A stretch of DNA of 60,000 nucleotides, taken from the NCBI RefSeq assembly GCF_029227915.1, contig NC_079879.1, forward strand, positions 6,078,001-6,138,000, read 5' to 3'. Within the stretch, counting starts at the first letter, position 1. Each line of letters starts with the position of its first letter. The position numbers and the translations under genes were made by a program. The DNA comes from Hydractinia symbiolongicarpus (Eukaryota; Cnidaria; Hydrozoa; Anthoathecata; Hydractiniidae). The notes under the pieces were generated by a model that ran no database searches, had not been told where the DNA came from, and worked only from the letters and a program-made list of their open reading frames with translations. Positions 11,097 through 23,000 of this stretch are shown in pieces.

Positions 11097-14000
11097 ATGT
11101 CTGATTTGGATTCCCTGGAGCCAGTAGTTGACATTGATGCATATGAGTTTACTGATACTGAAAGACAACTCATTTTAAAGGTTATAGCAAGAGATGAGGA
11201 TATAAGAGTGCAAGAAAAAAGCCGCATTGAGTGAGTAATTTCTTTTAGTTAATGTTAGAGAGTAAAAGCAGTTAGGCCAAGGTGTAAACATTTACTGACA
11301 GTATGAGTGACTAGCTAGGCGTAGCAATCCTTTTCTGGTCTGTTGTTGCCATATTATAAATGAGGCAAGACTGTTGGGTTAGTAAAAAAATGCTTTCATT
11401 CTAGAAAGTGGTAATAGATTAGTTTGTGTGTTGCATCTTTGTTTACTTTTCATTGCATGTAAAGTTGGCGCAAAGGAGTCAGAACCCTATTTTTACCCCT
11501 CCCCCTATTCTTAGTAACCCCACCCTTCCTAGGAATCTCACCCTTCTTACTTCCAGAGTAATCCACCTATTATGTTAAGGTCAATTTATTTTATCCTGTC
11601 CGATCTTATCCTGTGCAACTGATATGTAACAAAGAGAATTTGCCAAATACATTAGAGATGGAAGTCTTCCATTACAGGTCACTTGGTCTAAAAGATTTTT
11701 CTACACTTTTGCAGCTCTAAACAGGAAGCTTTTTAGCAAAATTCCAAGGGAAGTCTGAACCTGTTTTTAAAAGCTTTTCTTGTTCGGTGATTATGTCGAT
11801 TTTTTTGCCAAAAGGAATTTTGATCACTTGTAATTGTTGTGTTCACGAGTCAAGATTTGCAAAAAGAATGTATATTTATTTAGGGTTTAATACAATATAG
11901 AATAAAGGATACGGCACGTCACGAGACTGAATGTGAGGCTACTACATAAAGATAGACAGTGATACATAACGTACGTTCACAGTGTAGATATATGATATAT
12001 ACGTGTAAATGTAAAATTCCTTTTGTAATTTATATTTTTTAACTCCACACATATCCGTAAAGTGGTTTTTGAACAACTCGCCCATATCGCGTTCAAAGCT
12101 CTCTTCAGATTTTGGTTGCTCTTTGATACTCAAATCTTGTGTTGTCTTTTGTTTTCCCATTTTATTCTGGTATTTTGATGTGTCATTGTTTCTGTTTTCT
12201 TGTCTTTTTTCGATTTCATAATCTTCTTCCTCTTCATAGTGAGATTGCGATGTTGATGGGATGAGGTGTCTTCTATTTCTATGAATAATCGTGTTCTTGT
12301 CTGTTTCAACAATGTATGATCAAGGATTTTTACAGATTTCACGGCCATTCCTAACCACAACTAACTTTTATCATTTGCATCTGGGAATCTTACTGTTTCA
12401 TTTGGTTCTTGTGGTTTTAAGTCCTTTGCAGTTTCGTCATATCTTTTTTGATGTCGCTATAACTGATCTTTGGTACTAGTCTTTGAATGTCTCGATTCAT
12501 TAAAGTATTGGCAGCAGATGAGTTAGAATTGTTTTTTGATGTATTTACAGCTAGCATGGCTAAATAGGGATCAGACCATCTTGTTTGCATTTATACAACG
12601 TTTTCTTTATGGTTTGAGTAGACCTTTCCACGAGTCCATTACTTTGAGGAAACTCAGGGCTAGAGGTTCTGTGCTGGAAATCCTATTTATTTGCAAATTG
12701 TGTATATTCAAATGACGTGTATTGTGTACCATTATCACTAATAAGGACTTTCGGAATGCAATGGCGTGCAAATATGCTTTTCGTATAAGCTATAACTGTT
12801 GAGATTTCCCATTTGGTAGTTGAAGAACTTCGAAGTACTTGCAAGTATAAACTATACCAACAAAATAATTTTTTTTCAAGAACATAAATAGATCAATGCC
12901 CACTTCGCTTCACACAGCATTCAGAATATTGTGTTCTATCAATGTTTCTTTTTGTTGTTTGTTTCTGAACTTTTGACAAGTGTGACATAGGCTTATCATG
13001 TTTTCTACTTCTTTGTCAGTATATACCAGGCCAATACAAGTTTGTTCAATTCCAGTGTACCCAACGTGTACCATATTTTCCGGTATATAACCCGAACATC
13101 GTATAACCCGCATAAAATTTCAATCAATATGTTTTACTTTCCCTGCACCTTTGCATAACCTGCATCGTGTTAAGAAAAAAATCCAGCATATTTTTACTTA
13201 CCCTAATCATTTTATAAACATGTGCATGTGTTCTGTTTTTCTCATGCTGGAGACAAGTGGGGGACGTTTAAACTTGTGAACCCCAAACACGAGAACCGAG
13301 TGTCTGAACTAGGGACTCTCCCAGTCTTAACTTCCTTGTCTCTGATTTCCGAAATAACAATGAATTAAAATTAATTTGACAAGTCGATCTTCTGCTAATG
13401 CTGACAGTACTAAATCAGACAACGTTGTTTTCTTTTTATTTGTAGACATAAGTTTCAGCCAATAGTAATTCTTGCTCCCTGCGATTAAACAAACAAACAA
13501 AAAAACATTATCAGGTTATAAACCTAAAGTAAAATCTCTGTTTTTAATGTATATTTAAGTTTTTTTGGCATAAAAATAAACAACATAATAATTATCACGG
13601 ATTGTCTGTAACAGCGATGTTTGGAAGGTTCATTTCTACTGTTTATAGAATTTTGTTATCTATTTAAATCTCAGCAATCACAGTGTGCATGATAAAATGA
13701 ATGGTGGCAATAAGGAGGAGATAGTTGCGTGCGTGTAATTAATTGTATTTTATATTTATTTTTGATATTTTTAGTGGCAACCTGCTGCTCGAAGGTAGTG
13801 AAGATAAAAAAGAAAATTTTTATCTATACTTTGATTTTAACATTTTTCAATATTTTTAACAGGAATTAATAATTAAGTTGTGGGCACTAGGTTGTGAAAT
13901 ACCTGTCAATTAAACCTAAATGATACATGCTATATTGCTCTATTACCAGAAGCAAATCATTTCAATGAGCTCAATGTGATTGCAAAGATATAAATAGATT

Positions 14001-17000
14001 AGGATTATATTCAACACAAAAGAATAATGATCTCCAGAATTGTGTTTCAGAGAGAACTCGTAATATTAGCACTGGCAAGCAATAGAAAGTTAAAGCAATT
14101 TCACTGTGAAAAAAATTAAATCACGTAGTTGAAGTAAGATTACATAAATATAGGATCGTGCATGCAATTATATTAATGTACGCGTTTTATCCCATTGGTA
14201 CTATTTTCTTCATTGAATGTATAAACTGTAAATTTCACAATAAATGACAGAAAATATAAAACTTATCACATAACCCGCACCACATTATAACCCGCACCAA
14301 CGGTGGAAGCTGTAAAAATCAACTTATAACCTGCGGGTGATATACCGGAAAATACGGTAGTATTTTCTTCATTTCGCCCCTTAATGATTTAGGTGTGACT
14401 ATTCTAGTGCTCTTTAATATAGTGTCATGATGAATTGATAATTCATTTCTGACGTGAAAATACGGTCTTAGTTGTAATGCGACATGTGTCATGTGACTTG
14501 GCCAGTCGCTTTTTATATAGGATTTAACGATTTGTATATACTTTGATCTCTTTGAGTTTCGTCTTGAATTAGCTTCAGTTTTGTGTCACTGCCTGGAAGA
14601 CTAGTGATAACTGATTGAACATGTGCTTCAGAATCTGCATCCGTGATTTCTTCTTTGCTTTGTTCTGTTGCTCCTCTGCTTAAAGTGTCAGAACATACCA
14701 TCATTTTACCTGGAGCATGAATAATAGTGAAATCATATCTTCGCAAATACAATAAGAAATGTTGGGTGGTGCTCAATTTATATTTGAATTAAAGATTGTT
14801 TTTAAAGGTTGATGATAATTTTGCTCTGCTTTTGTACAGGACCTAGATTTAAAAGCTATGGGGCAAGTCGAAATTTTGATGCGTCACAAGTTATTTTTGT
14901 CTCCAGTGATGAATTAAAGAATTTCGATGAAATGTTTTGGCTTACGAGAGATTTTTATTGTTAAACTGGGCTGATTGATTTTTTGAAAACTCCCAAACAG
15001 AGTTTTTACAAGTAAATCATGCAAGATTTTTGTTTCATCTGACAAATGATGTATAAACTTTGCAACATTTTCTGAAATAGGAATGTATTCAACCGCTTTA
15101 ACTTTTGTTGGATCTGGAGAAATTTTATTAGCCAAAATTTTATGCCTAAGAGGGTTAATTCTTAGACATTAAATGCGCATTTTTCTTTATTTAAACGAAG
15201 GCGAGAAGCTCAAACCTTTTCAAGTACTTTAATTGTTAGATTTTGCAGCTTGTTTTTATCTTTTTCCTGTATTATAATGTTGTTGGCTATAAGCAGTGTG
15301 GCAAAAGCTAATAAATTGGAGGATTTGTCTTCAACTTTAATTTGCCAATAGCCGTTGCTGGCGTGTAATTTAGTAAACAAAGTAGCTTCAGACATTTCAG
15401 AAAATAGTTCTTCGGCCGTTGGTAACTTTTAGTGTTGCCTTTTTATTGCTTTGTTAAGGTATCTTGGATTAAGACAGACTTGTACCTTTACATTGGATTT
15501 TTCAACTATGACTAAAGGATTTACCCAGTTGCTAGGGTCATGTACAGGTGCTATATTCTTTATTTCTTGCATCCGATCTAGTTCATTCTTAAGTTTTTCT
15601 TTAAGGGCACTCAGAACCTTTCTCGCTGAATGTATTTCTGGAATAACTTTATCAATGTAAATTTAGCACGTTTTTGGTAAATTTCATCAAAGAAGTTGCT
15701 ATAAGCGTTAAAAAAAGTTAATTTCATATTCTTCTGTGTTTACGTTTAAAGCTTGTTTAATTAGGTTAAGTTTTTCACTTGATGTTAATCCAAGGATAGC
15801 TGACAAGTCTGTGCCAGCAATAATAAAAAGCAAAGGAACTATCTTACCAGAATAATCTGTATTGATTATGCACTGTCCTTTAACAGAATTTCCTTACCAT
15901 TGTAGGCAGTTAACTTGACTCTGGTTGGTTAGATGTTCGGTCAGTTTTCCATTTTCTTTAGTTGTTGATATAGCAAGACATTGATCTGTGCACCAGTATC
16001 GATTATGTAGTTGATTACCTTTTTTGTAGATGAAAAAATTTATGCTCCATAGGTTATCTTTATTACCATCGATGACGAATACCTTATCAGCAAACTTGTT
16101 TTTGTATTGACTTCTGCACTTACAGTACAGTCCAGATGTAAGCGTACGCGTACGCTCAAGTTTCACACCTTTTTCTCGGAGGCGGTAGTTGTTTGTCTTT
16201 TGTTCTTATTAATTATCTTGCGAGTCTTGTAAGTCATTAACTTGCGCGTAATAAACAAAAGATTATCGAAGAAAAAATAGCTTATTATAACTGCGCGTAA
16301 CTATTGTTAAATAGTGTTAACATAACTATTCCCAATAGCATAATTGCAAATGTTATCAACTCTATCAATGTGACACGAAGAGCCATTGTTTAATATTTTT
16401 ATTAAACAATTGTTTTGCGTGGAAACTAAATAAACTAGCGAGAAGGCATTGTTGGTTGCGCGGGTTAAACAAAGCTTTTAAGCGATAGAAATTATTATAT
16501 TTTAACAAGGATTGAAACTTTAATTTTAATAGAAATGTTTTTTTAGATTGCATTTTAAAACTTTAAAAACGAAAAACGGCGATAGAAATGTTTTTTTAGA
16601 TCGCATTTTAGAAGTTTAAAAAACGGAAAACGGCGATAGAAATGTTTTTTTAGATCGCATTTTAAAATTTTAAAAACGAAAAACGGCGATAGAAATGTTT
16701 TTTTTTAGATCGCATTTTAAAAGTTTAAAAACGAAAAACGGCGATAGAAATGTTTTTTTAGATCGCATTTTTAAAGTTTAAAAACTAAAAACGGCGATAG
16801 AAATGTTTTTTTAGATCGCATTTTAAAAGTATAAAAACGAAAAACGGCGATAGAAATGTTTTTTTTAGATCGCATTTTAAAAGTTTAAAAACGAAAAACG
16901 GCGATAGAATTGTTTTTTTAGATCGCATTTTTAAAGTTTTAAAACGGAAAACGGCGATAGAAATGTTTTTTTTAGATCGCATTTTAAAAGTTTAAAAACG

Positions 17001-20000
17001 AAAAACGGCGATAGAAATGTTTTTTTAGATCGCATTTTTAAAAGTTTAAAAACGAAAAACGGCGATAGAATTGTTTTTTTAGATCGCATTTTTAAAGTTT
17101 TAAAACGGAAAACGGCGATAGAATGTTTTTTTTAGATCGCATTTTAAAAGTTAAAAACAAAAAACGGCGATAGAAAAGATTCGTTATATCTCATTTTAAA
17201 AGTTTAATAACGAAGAGCGGCAATAGAAATGATTTTTTAGAAAGTTACAGAACGAAGAACGGCGATAGGAAAGCTTCGTTAGATAGTGTTTTAAGTATTT
17301 AAAATGTTATCAACTCTATCAATGTGACATGGCGATCCAATGTTTGATAGTTTTATAAAATAAAAGATTTGCGCGAAAACTAAATAGACAGCGAGATGCA
17401 TTGTTTAAATCTTTTAAGAGATAGAGCTGTTGCGCTGAAAAAAAACAAAGACAATGTTTTTAACAATAAAATGTAGGTGATACTATAAAACGTCAAAAGT
17501 TATATTTTTAGATTTTTTCTTTCTTCGGTATTAAAAGAAAGACAAACAGTCGAAGGGATTTCTTTTATTGCAATTTCTACAAAATCTTCCGTAAGCAGGA
17601 CCCGCATTTTTCTTATGTGATCCTCCACGGTAATTACATTTCTTAATGAATTGAGCATAGGTTGTTCTTTCTTTCTGCTTTACTGTATTAACAAACTTAG
17701 AGGCAATTTTTATTAATGTTATTTAATTGCACAGTCTCGATTTGTCTAAGTTCTTGAGCATGAATTTTTATTTGCTTTGCTGACTTCCCTAATTGCATAG
17801 CTTTGTTTAGAGTGAGTTCAGATTCTCTTAGCATTCTTTCTTTTAACCTATCGTCATTAACGCCTACAACAATTATGTCTCTAATCAAGGAGTCTTTTAG
17901 CGTTCTGAATTCGCAATCGTTTGATAATTTTTTGAGCTGAATAACAAATTCGTTAAGTGTTTGGCCTTCCTTTTGCTTATATGTGAAAACTGAATGTGAG
18001 GCTACTACATAAAGACGGATAGTGATACAAGATGATGGACGTTCACAGTGTAGACATATGATACATGTAAATGTAACAGTAATCAGGTGCGATGTGATTC
18101 ATGGCTTTTAAAACTAACATGGCATGGTTTTTGATGAGTAAATTATTTAATGAATAGTCTCTTTCTTTCCAAAGAAAGATACGGACACATTTTATATGTT
18201 TTCTAGTTTTACCTTGGGTGGCACAAGACCATGCCGAGGAGCAGTATAGTTGAAATATGACATGACAAGCGCATTAATTAAAAGTTTTTTGGTGCAGGCT
18301 GTTTTAATTTAGATAATTATATACATAAATGAACAAGTTACTTTATGTAACTATCAAAAACTGGAATCTGCATGGAAGGAAAAAAGATGGTGGCACTTAG
18401 AAAGTTTTTTATTCTGTGGATTTTTTCTCAAAGAAAGATTGATGCCTTCTGATTTACTTATATTCGTTTAAAGCCCTAGCAATACATTCAGTATAAAAAT
18501 AGACTGGAAATAGCCTCAATTCACATATCACCTGCATTTGTTTTTTCTGCCATGACAGAGTCAAAAAAGCACTGGAATCCTTACATGGGCAAAAACAACA
18601 GTGTTCCATGAGAGGGTGTGAGGACAATAAAGGACCTCACATAAAATTCCAGAATTTTGAGTTTTTACTTGCTAACATTCCTTTAAAAAAATTGAATGCT
18701 AAAAATAATGGATCATTTTTCTATTCACTTCCTCTGCATTTCTACTTTGTATCATTTTTTAGCATAAAAGTTAAAATAACATGTAATTGATTCAAATCGG
18801 GCCATGTTTGTTACTTATAAAATGATTTGTAAACAATTTTAAAAAATGATACAATTTTTCTAATCGTATATTGTTCCTAAACTAAAATCAACAGTGATTT
18901 AGAACGAAATTGGTTTGTTGTTCATGTCTTAATAGTTTTAAAACAAAATGCGGCATTGTTTAACCTCCATAATAATCGGGTTTTAATGGTTTTAGAAAAA
19001 TAATTTAGTGTTGTTTAAGCTCTTTACAATCACATTTGGATAGTTTTAGAACTGTTTGTAAGTTCCATGCAGTTAAATATTGATGATGTTGAAGCAAAAT
19101 AAAGTTTTTAAAAGTACAATTTATTAAAAAGAAAGAAGATAATATATATAAAAAAAAGGTTTTCTTGAAAATACTGAAAGTCCTATAAATTTTAGTGTAA
19201 TTAACCTATGTGTGTTAGTTATTGCTTATGTCACACCTAATGATGTATAATGAAGATATCCATGGTCTTTAACTTATTTCCATAATATCTTTTTACCTGT
19301 AACCAAAACTGAATTGTATGGGACCTTAGCAGTCCACATACAAGCAAATATTTCAATAACATCACATCAAAAAAGGTCAAAATTTATTATTGTTAATAAT
19401 CATGTTTTTTCACCAATATATACACCACCTAACAAATGTTTGGTCATTAAAAAGCACTTATTAAAATGTTATCTTTTCCTCATTTGTAAATTTACAGCAT
19501 GCGCGTCCTAAATCTAAACCCAAACTTGATTTAAGGATACTAAAACATTACCACAGAAATTTATTTCAAATAAAACAAAATCCTCACAAACAAAGGAAAG
19601 CACTATTATTAATCAAAATGTTCACACAAGACTGGAAATTTAACCTTTAAGTTAACCTTTAGTCTGCATACTATAAATATTATTTACTTTAACCAACTTT
19701 ATGCATTTACATCATGTATCAAGTTGTCGTATCACAGACACATCTGCTATCTTTATTTCAGAACAAAATGTTGTGCAGTCTTGTAAAAAAGAATTGAAGA
19801 TTGTGTTAAACTTACTTGTAACATTGCCACTTAAAAAAATTATTTTCAGAAGAATTATAAACTTGAAACAGCTAATACTGTGTATCTGTTTAAAGGTGTG
19901 GTCCAGTAACTAGAAATTGTCTGATTTATCCAAGTTTGTAACTTTCAAATAGGTAACCAAAGTTTTATATGATTATTTTGCAGACATCTGAAAGATGAAC

Positions 20001-23000
20001 TCAGAGATCTTCGTGAGAGAGGAGTACCAGAAGATGAAGAAGAAGCTTATGGACGTGTTTGTAAAAGATGTCGTGTTCCATTGGGTATAGTTTTTGGCAC
20101 AGGTGCATTTTGTCCTAACTGTGATAGAAAGGTGTGCAAAACATGTCGTGTTAATATCGAAAAATCAGAAGACACTCATTCTTGGCTGTGTACTGTTTGC
20201 TCAAAAATAAGGTATAATTTTAAATTATAATTTCAAATTATTTTATTTATCTCAGGCTTTTCATTGTTTTTGAAAAGGAACTAAACACAAATATTTTAAT
20301 ATTTTGGCAACCATAGAAATTAAATTCATGTGGTCACTAGCTCAAATATGGATAAAATGGCAACCCTGTATTTTTTTTAAAAAAAGACTAGAATGAACGT
20401 GGTTTATGAAATTGCAAAGTGTAAGAAAGTGAGACTACAAATCATTGTCATCTTTAATTATTTTGATATAAAGCCAACTTGTAAAGCTTTTGGTTGCAAA
20501 ATTGTTTCTCTTGTGATTTACTACAACAAACATTGTATGCACAAATTTCACTAAAGCCTACTCTCTTGCTAATTACATGCTGTATCATAACATTGCTTCT
20601 GAGAAGAAAAAAAACGGCTTCTGAGAAGCCGTTTTTAGTGTACAAAAATCCAAACAAACATTTTTAAAACAGCATGCAATATAACTTTTATCAAAGTTGT
20701 AGGGGTTGGTGGGGAATTCTTGCCTAACCAGTCTTGGTGTTTCGATTAATGTATGAGAAAGATGTGTAGTGAAAGAACGTACACTTTTCACATCAGTTTA
20801 TTTGTATAAGTGTTACTTGTGAAGATATTTTCTTATTAATCCTCAATAATAATGTTTACTTAAATTCAAAGATCATATTGTTTTCTTGTTCTTTAATAGG
20901 GACATAAGAGCTGAATCTGGTGCCTGGTTTTACGATGGTGGAAATAAAGGTGTTAAGAAAAAAAAAGTTTATGGGAGTTTTTTGATCAAGAAAATGTTTT
21001 CAAAGAGTAAGTTTTTTGAATGTTTACTTATTTGTTTTTTCATCTCCTCCAGCCTGGAGGGAGTTGTAACAACAAACTTTATTTATGCCTCCTTTTTCTA
21101 GCTCGAAAAAGAGATACTGTGCTATTTAAAGATCCTACTTGGGAAGATATTATAGAACAAGGTAAATTTTTATTTTATTTTATATATTTTTTGCAAGTTT
21201 TTCTATTTAGAAATTTTGGTACATGATTTATTTTTGTTCATCGATGAATTAAATGTATTATCCAAGTCTAACAAATTTGCAATGACTTTTCTTAACACTT
21301 AAGATCAACAGTCTGTGGCATAATACCTACTGATCTCTGATTTTTTCTGTCTAAAATTCACAATTATATACAAAAAAGCTTGTAAAATAACGAACAAAGG
21401 AGTTACCATTTTTCAGTTAGTAAGTAAGTAATGGGAGGTTTTAACGTCCTTGAGGATTCCAACCTTAACAGTTGGCTCTTCCTCCCCTTCGACTTTAACT
21501 ATGTTACATTATCGCCAGAGATATGTATAGCATTGCTCTAACTTGCTTGCCTGCCACACAAGCTGGTTAGCGGTCAGTAGATGGCACCAATTGGGCTGAC
21601 AACACTGCATTTAAAGTGCGCCGGAGTGGAGACTTGAACCTGAAACCTTATAATTAAAGTCGAATGCGCTACCACTACACCATCTCCGCCTAAGTTCAAA
21701 TGATTTCTCAGGGCATTTATTAAATGCCCTGAGAAGATTTTAATTGAGCTATGACTTCAAATGATTTTTTTTAAATATAGTTTCCAATTACAGATACAGG
21801 TGTAACGTTCCTGTAATCTTGTTTTTTATTTATTTTTGGATCAGGATTTTTCAGCTTGCAACACGATCAGCATGTTCATATAGCTAAAAAGACTATTAAA
21901 TTTGCTTTTTCATCTCCACAATACTGCCTTGTATTTGTTAACTTGTCTTTTTAGTCTTAATTCTCTGATAATTGACTTAACATTTTTAACTTTTGTCACT
22001 GAGTGAAATAGAAACACTGGAACCTGAAATTTCTGTAGTTGCTCTATTTTGGGTTGACATTTGTTACTGTGATGATCAAACTAGGAATCATTTATCAATA
22101 GGAGAACTGGTCACATTTTATTTGAAGTAAAACATAGTCACCAGCGAAATGTGGAAATACAGTTCAGAATTTTGGTGAAACAGTTTGTGCATGTTTTACT
22201 TGCATGATTATAGTGTGAATTGCCATGGCATGATAATTTTATTATGGAATGATAACAAAGGCTGTAAATGTTAAAAAAAAATTAATGGCAATCTGACAAA
22301 CGTGAATTAAACCCAGAAACTCTTTATTTAGTTTTCCAAAGTTCAAATTATTTACAAATTAATATACCTCCTCCCATTAATTTTTCATCCATCCTCTTCC
22401 TCCTCCCCTTCCAGTAAGTGCCAAAATAAAATCATGCAACCTCACAGTTAGTGTTGATTATTATACTGCCAATTGTAATGTTTCCACTGTTTATCAAGTT
22501 TTGGAAACTCTGTCTTAATTTTAAGAAACATCCTCAATGGTTTTCTTATTACCCTTTATTTAAAGTTTGATGTGTTTTTTTTTAAGATGAGCCACTCCCA
22601 GAAGAAGATGAAAAATACATTATGATCAGTTCAGGAGCGTCTGGTGAATACGTAACTGAAGAAGGTAACAAACTTAATACAAATTCAAGCAGGGCGGTAG
22701 TAGGGGTTAGTGGGGTGTCATTTAATTCACGTGATGAAGTTATCTCTCAACCAGAGACTGCAACCACAGAGCACATTCCATTAAAATTGCTTGCTCAAGC
22801 ACAAAACACTCCGGACAATGATTCATGTATTGATTCGGACTCGATGTCACCCATCAGTGTTTCTGATGACAACAAAAATGCTGAAAATGCTTTACCAACA
22901 GATATTATTATTGATCATGGTATTCATAGCCCTGGAAGTAATTTTGCATTAGAGTTGACCAGTTCTGAAAGTGAGCCTGATTTTGACAGCAAATCTGATT

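Larger units (their letters stand above)
11926..18076 (-). mobile_element. Decayed Ty3/gypsy LTR retrotransposon remnant
   Basis: Read on the minus strand, gag, protease-like, RT, RNase H and integrase pieces appear in canonical order but are broken by stops and frameshifts. A similar block of about 88 bp (actgaatgtgaggctactac...) lies at 11926-12014 and 17989-18076, probably LTR remnants. The element is opposite in orientation to the host Slp gene. It is interrupted by a TIR element inside integrase and a minisatellite in the gag-pro region, so it is certainly non-functional. Confidence 0.8.
11231..19983 (+). other. SYTL: Slp first intron, 8.75 kb, filled with transposon remnants
   Basis: Donor GA|gtgagt at 11230/11231 and acceptor tttgcag|ACATC at 19983/19984 join GA+A in frame. 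It contains a decayed Ty3/gypsy element (about 11926-18076, minus), an inverted-repeat element nested in it (13071-14357) and a minisatellite (16549-17290). The stretches 11260-11920 and 18080-19980 show only AT-rich sequence with short chance frames. Confidence 0.8.
11097..21161 (+). other. SYTL: Slp homology domain: Rab-binding helix, FYVE-like zinc finger, SGAWF motif
   Basis: Exons 1-4 encode residues 1-176. The helix TERQLILKVIARDEDIRVQE, residues 21-40, matches SHD1 of Slp/Slac2 proteins. The zinc finger has four CxxC pairs: C71/C74, C88/C91, C96/C99, C114/C117. ESGAWF (126-131) is the SGxWF Rab27-contact motif of SHD2. The start ATG at 11097 is chosen because SHD1 begins 20 residues later, as in the family. 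The helix is split from the zinc finger by the 8.75 kb first intron. Confidence 0.9.

Noticed and set aside
16785-16982. Minus-strand frame encoding a repeated peptide over the minisatellite
   Set aside because: The frame persists only because the period is near a multiple of three; unit-length changes break it and there is no start context or homology.
16549-17290. Regularly spaced repeats suggestive of a CRISPR array
   Set aside because: The whole 53-54 bp unit is repeated with no unique spacers, and the host is eukaryotic; it is a minisatellite.
20610-20636. Rho-independent terminator
   Set aside because: Such terminators are bacterial; this is intronic DNA of an animal gene.
21617-21690. 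Functional tRNA gene
   Set aside because: The anticodon arm does not pair properly, the acceptor stem is imperfect, and a SINE body and simple tail follow.
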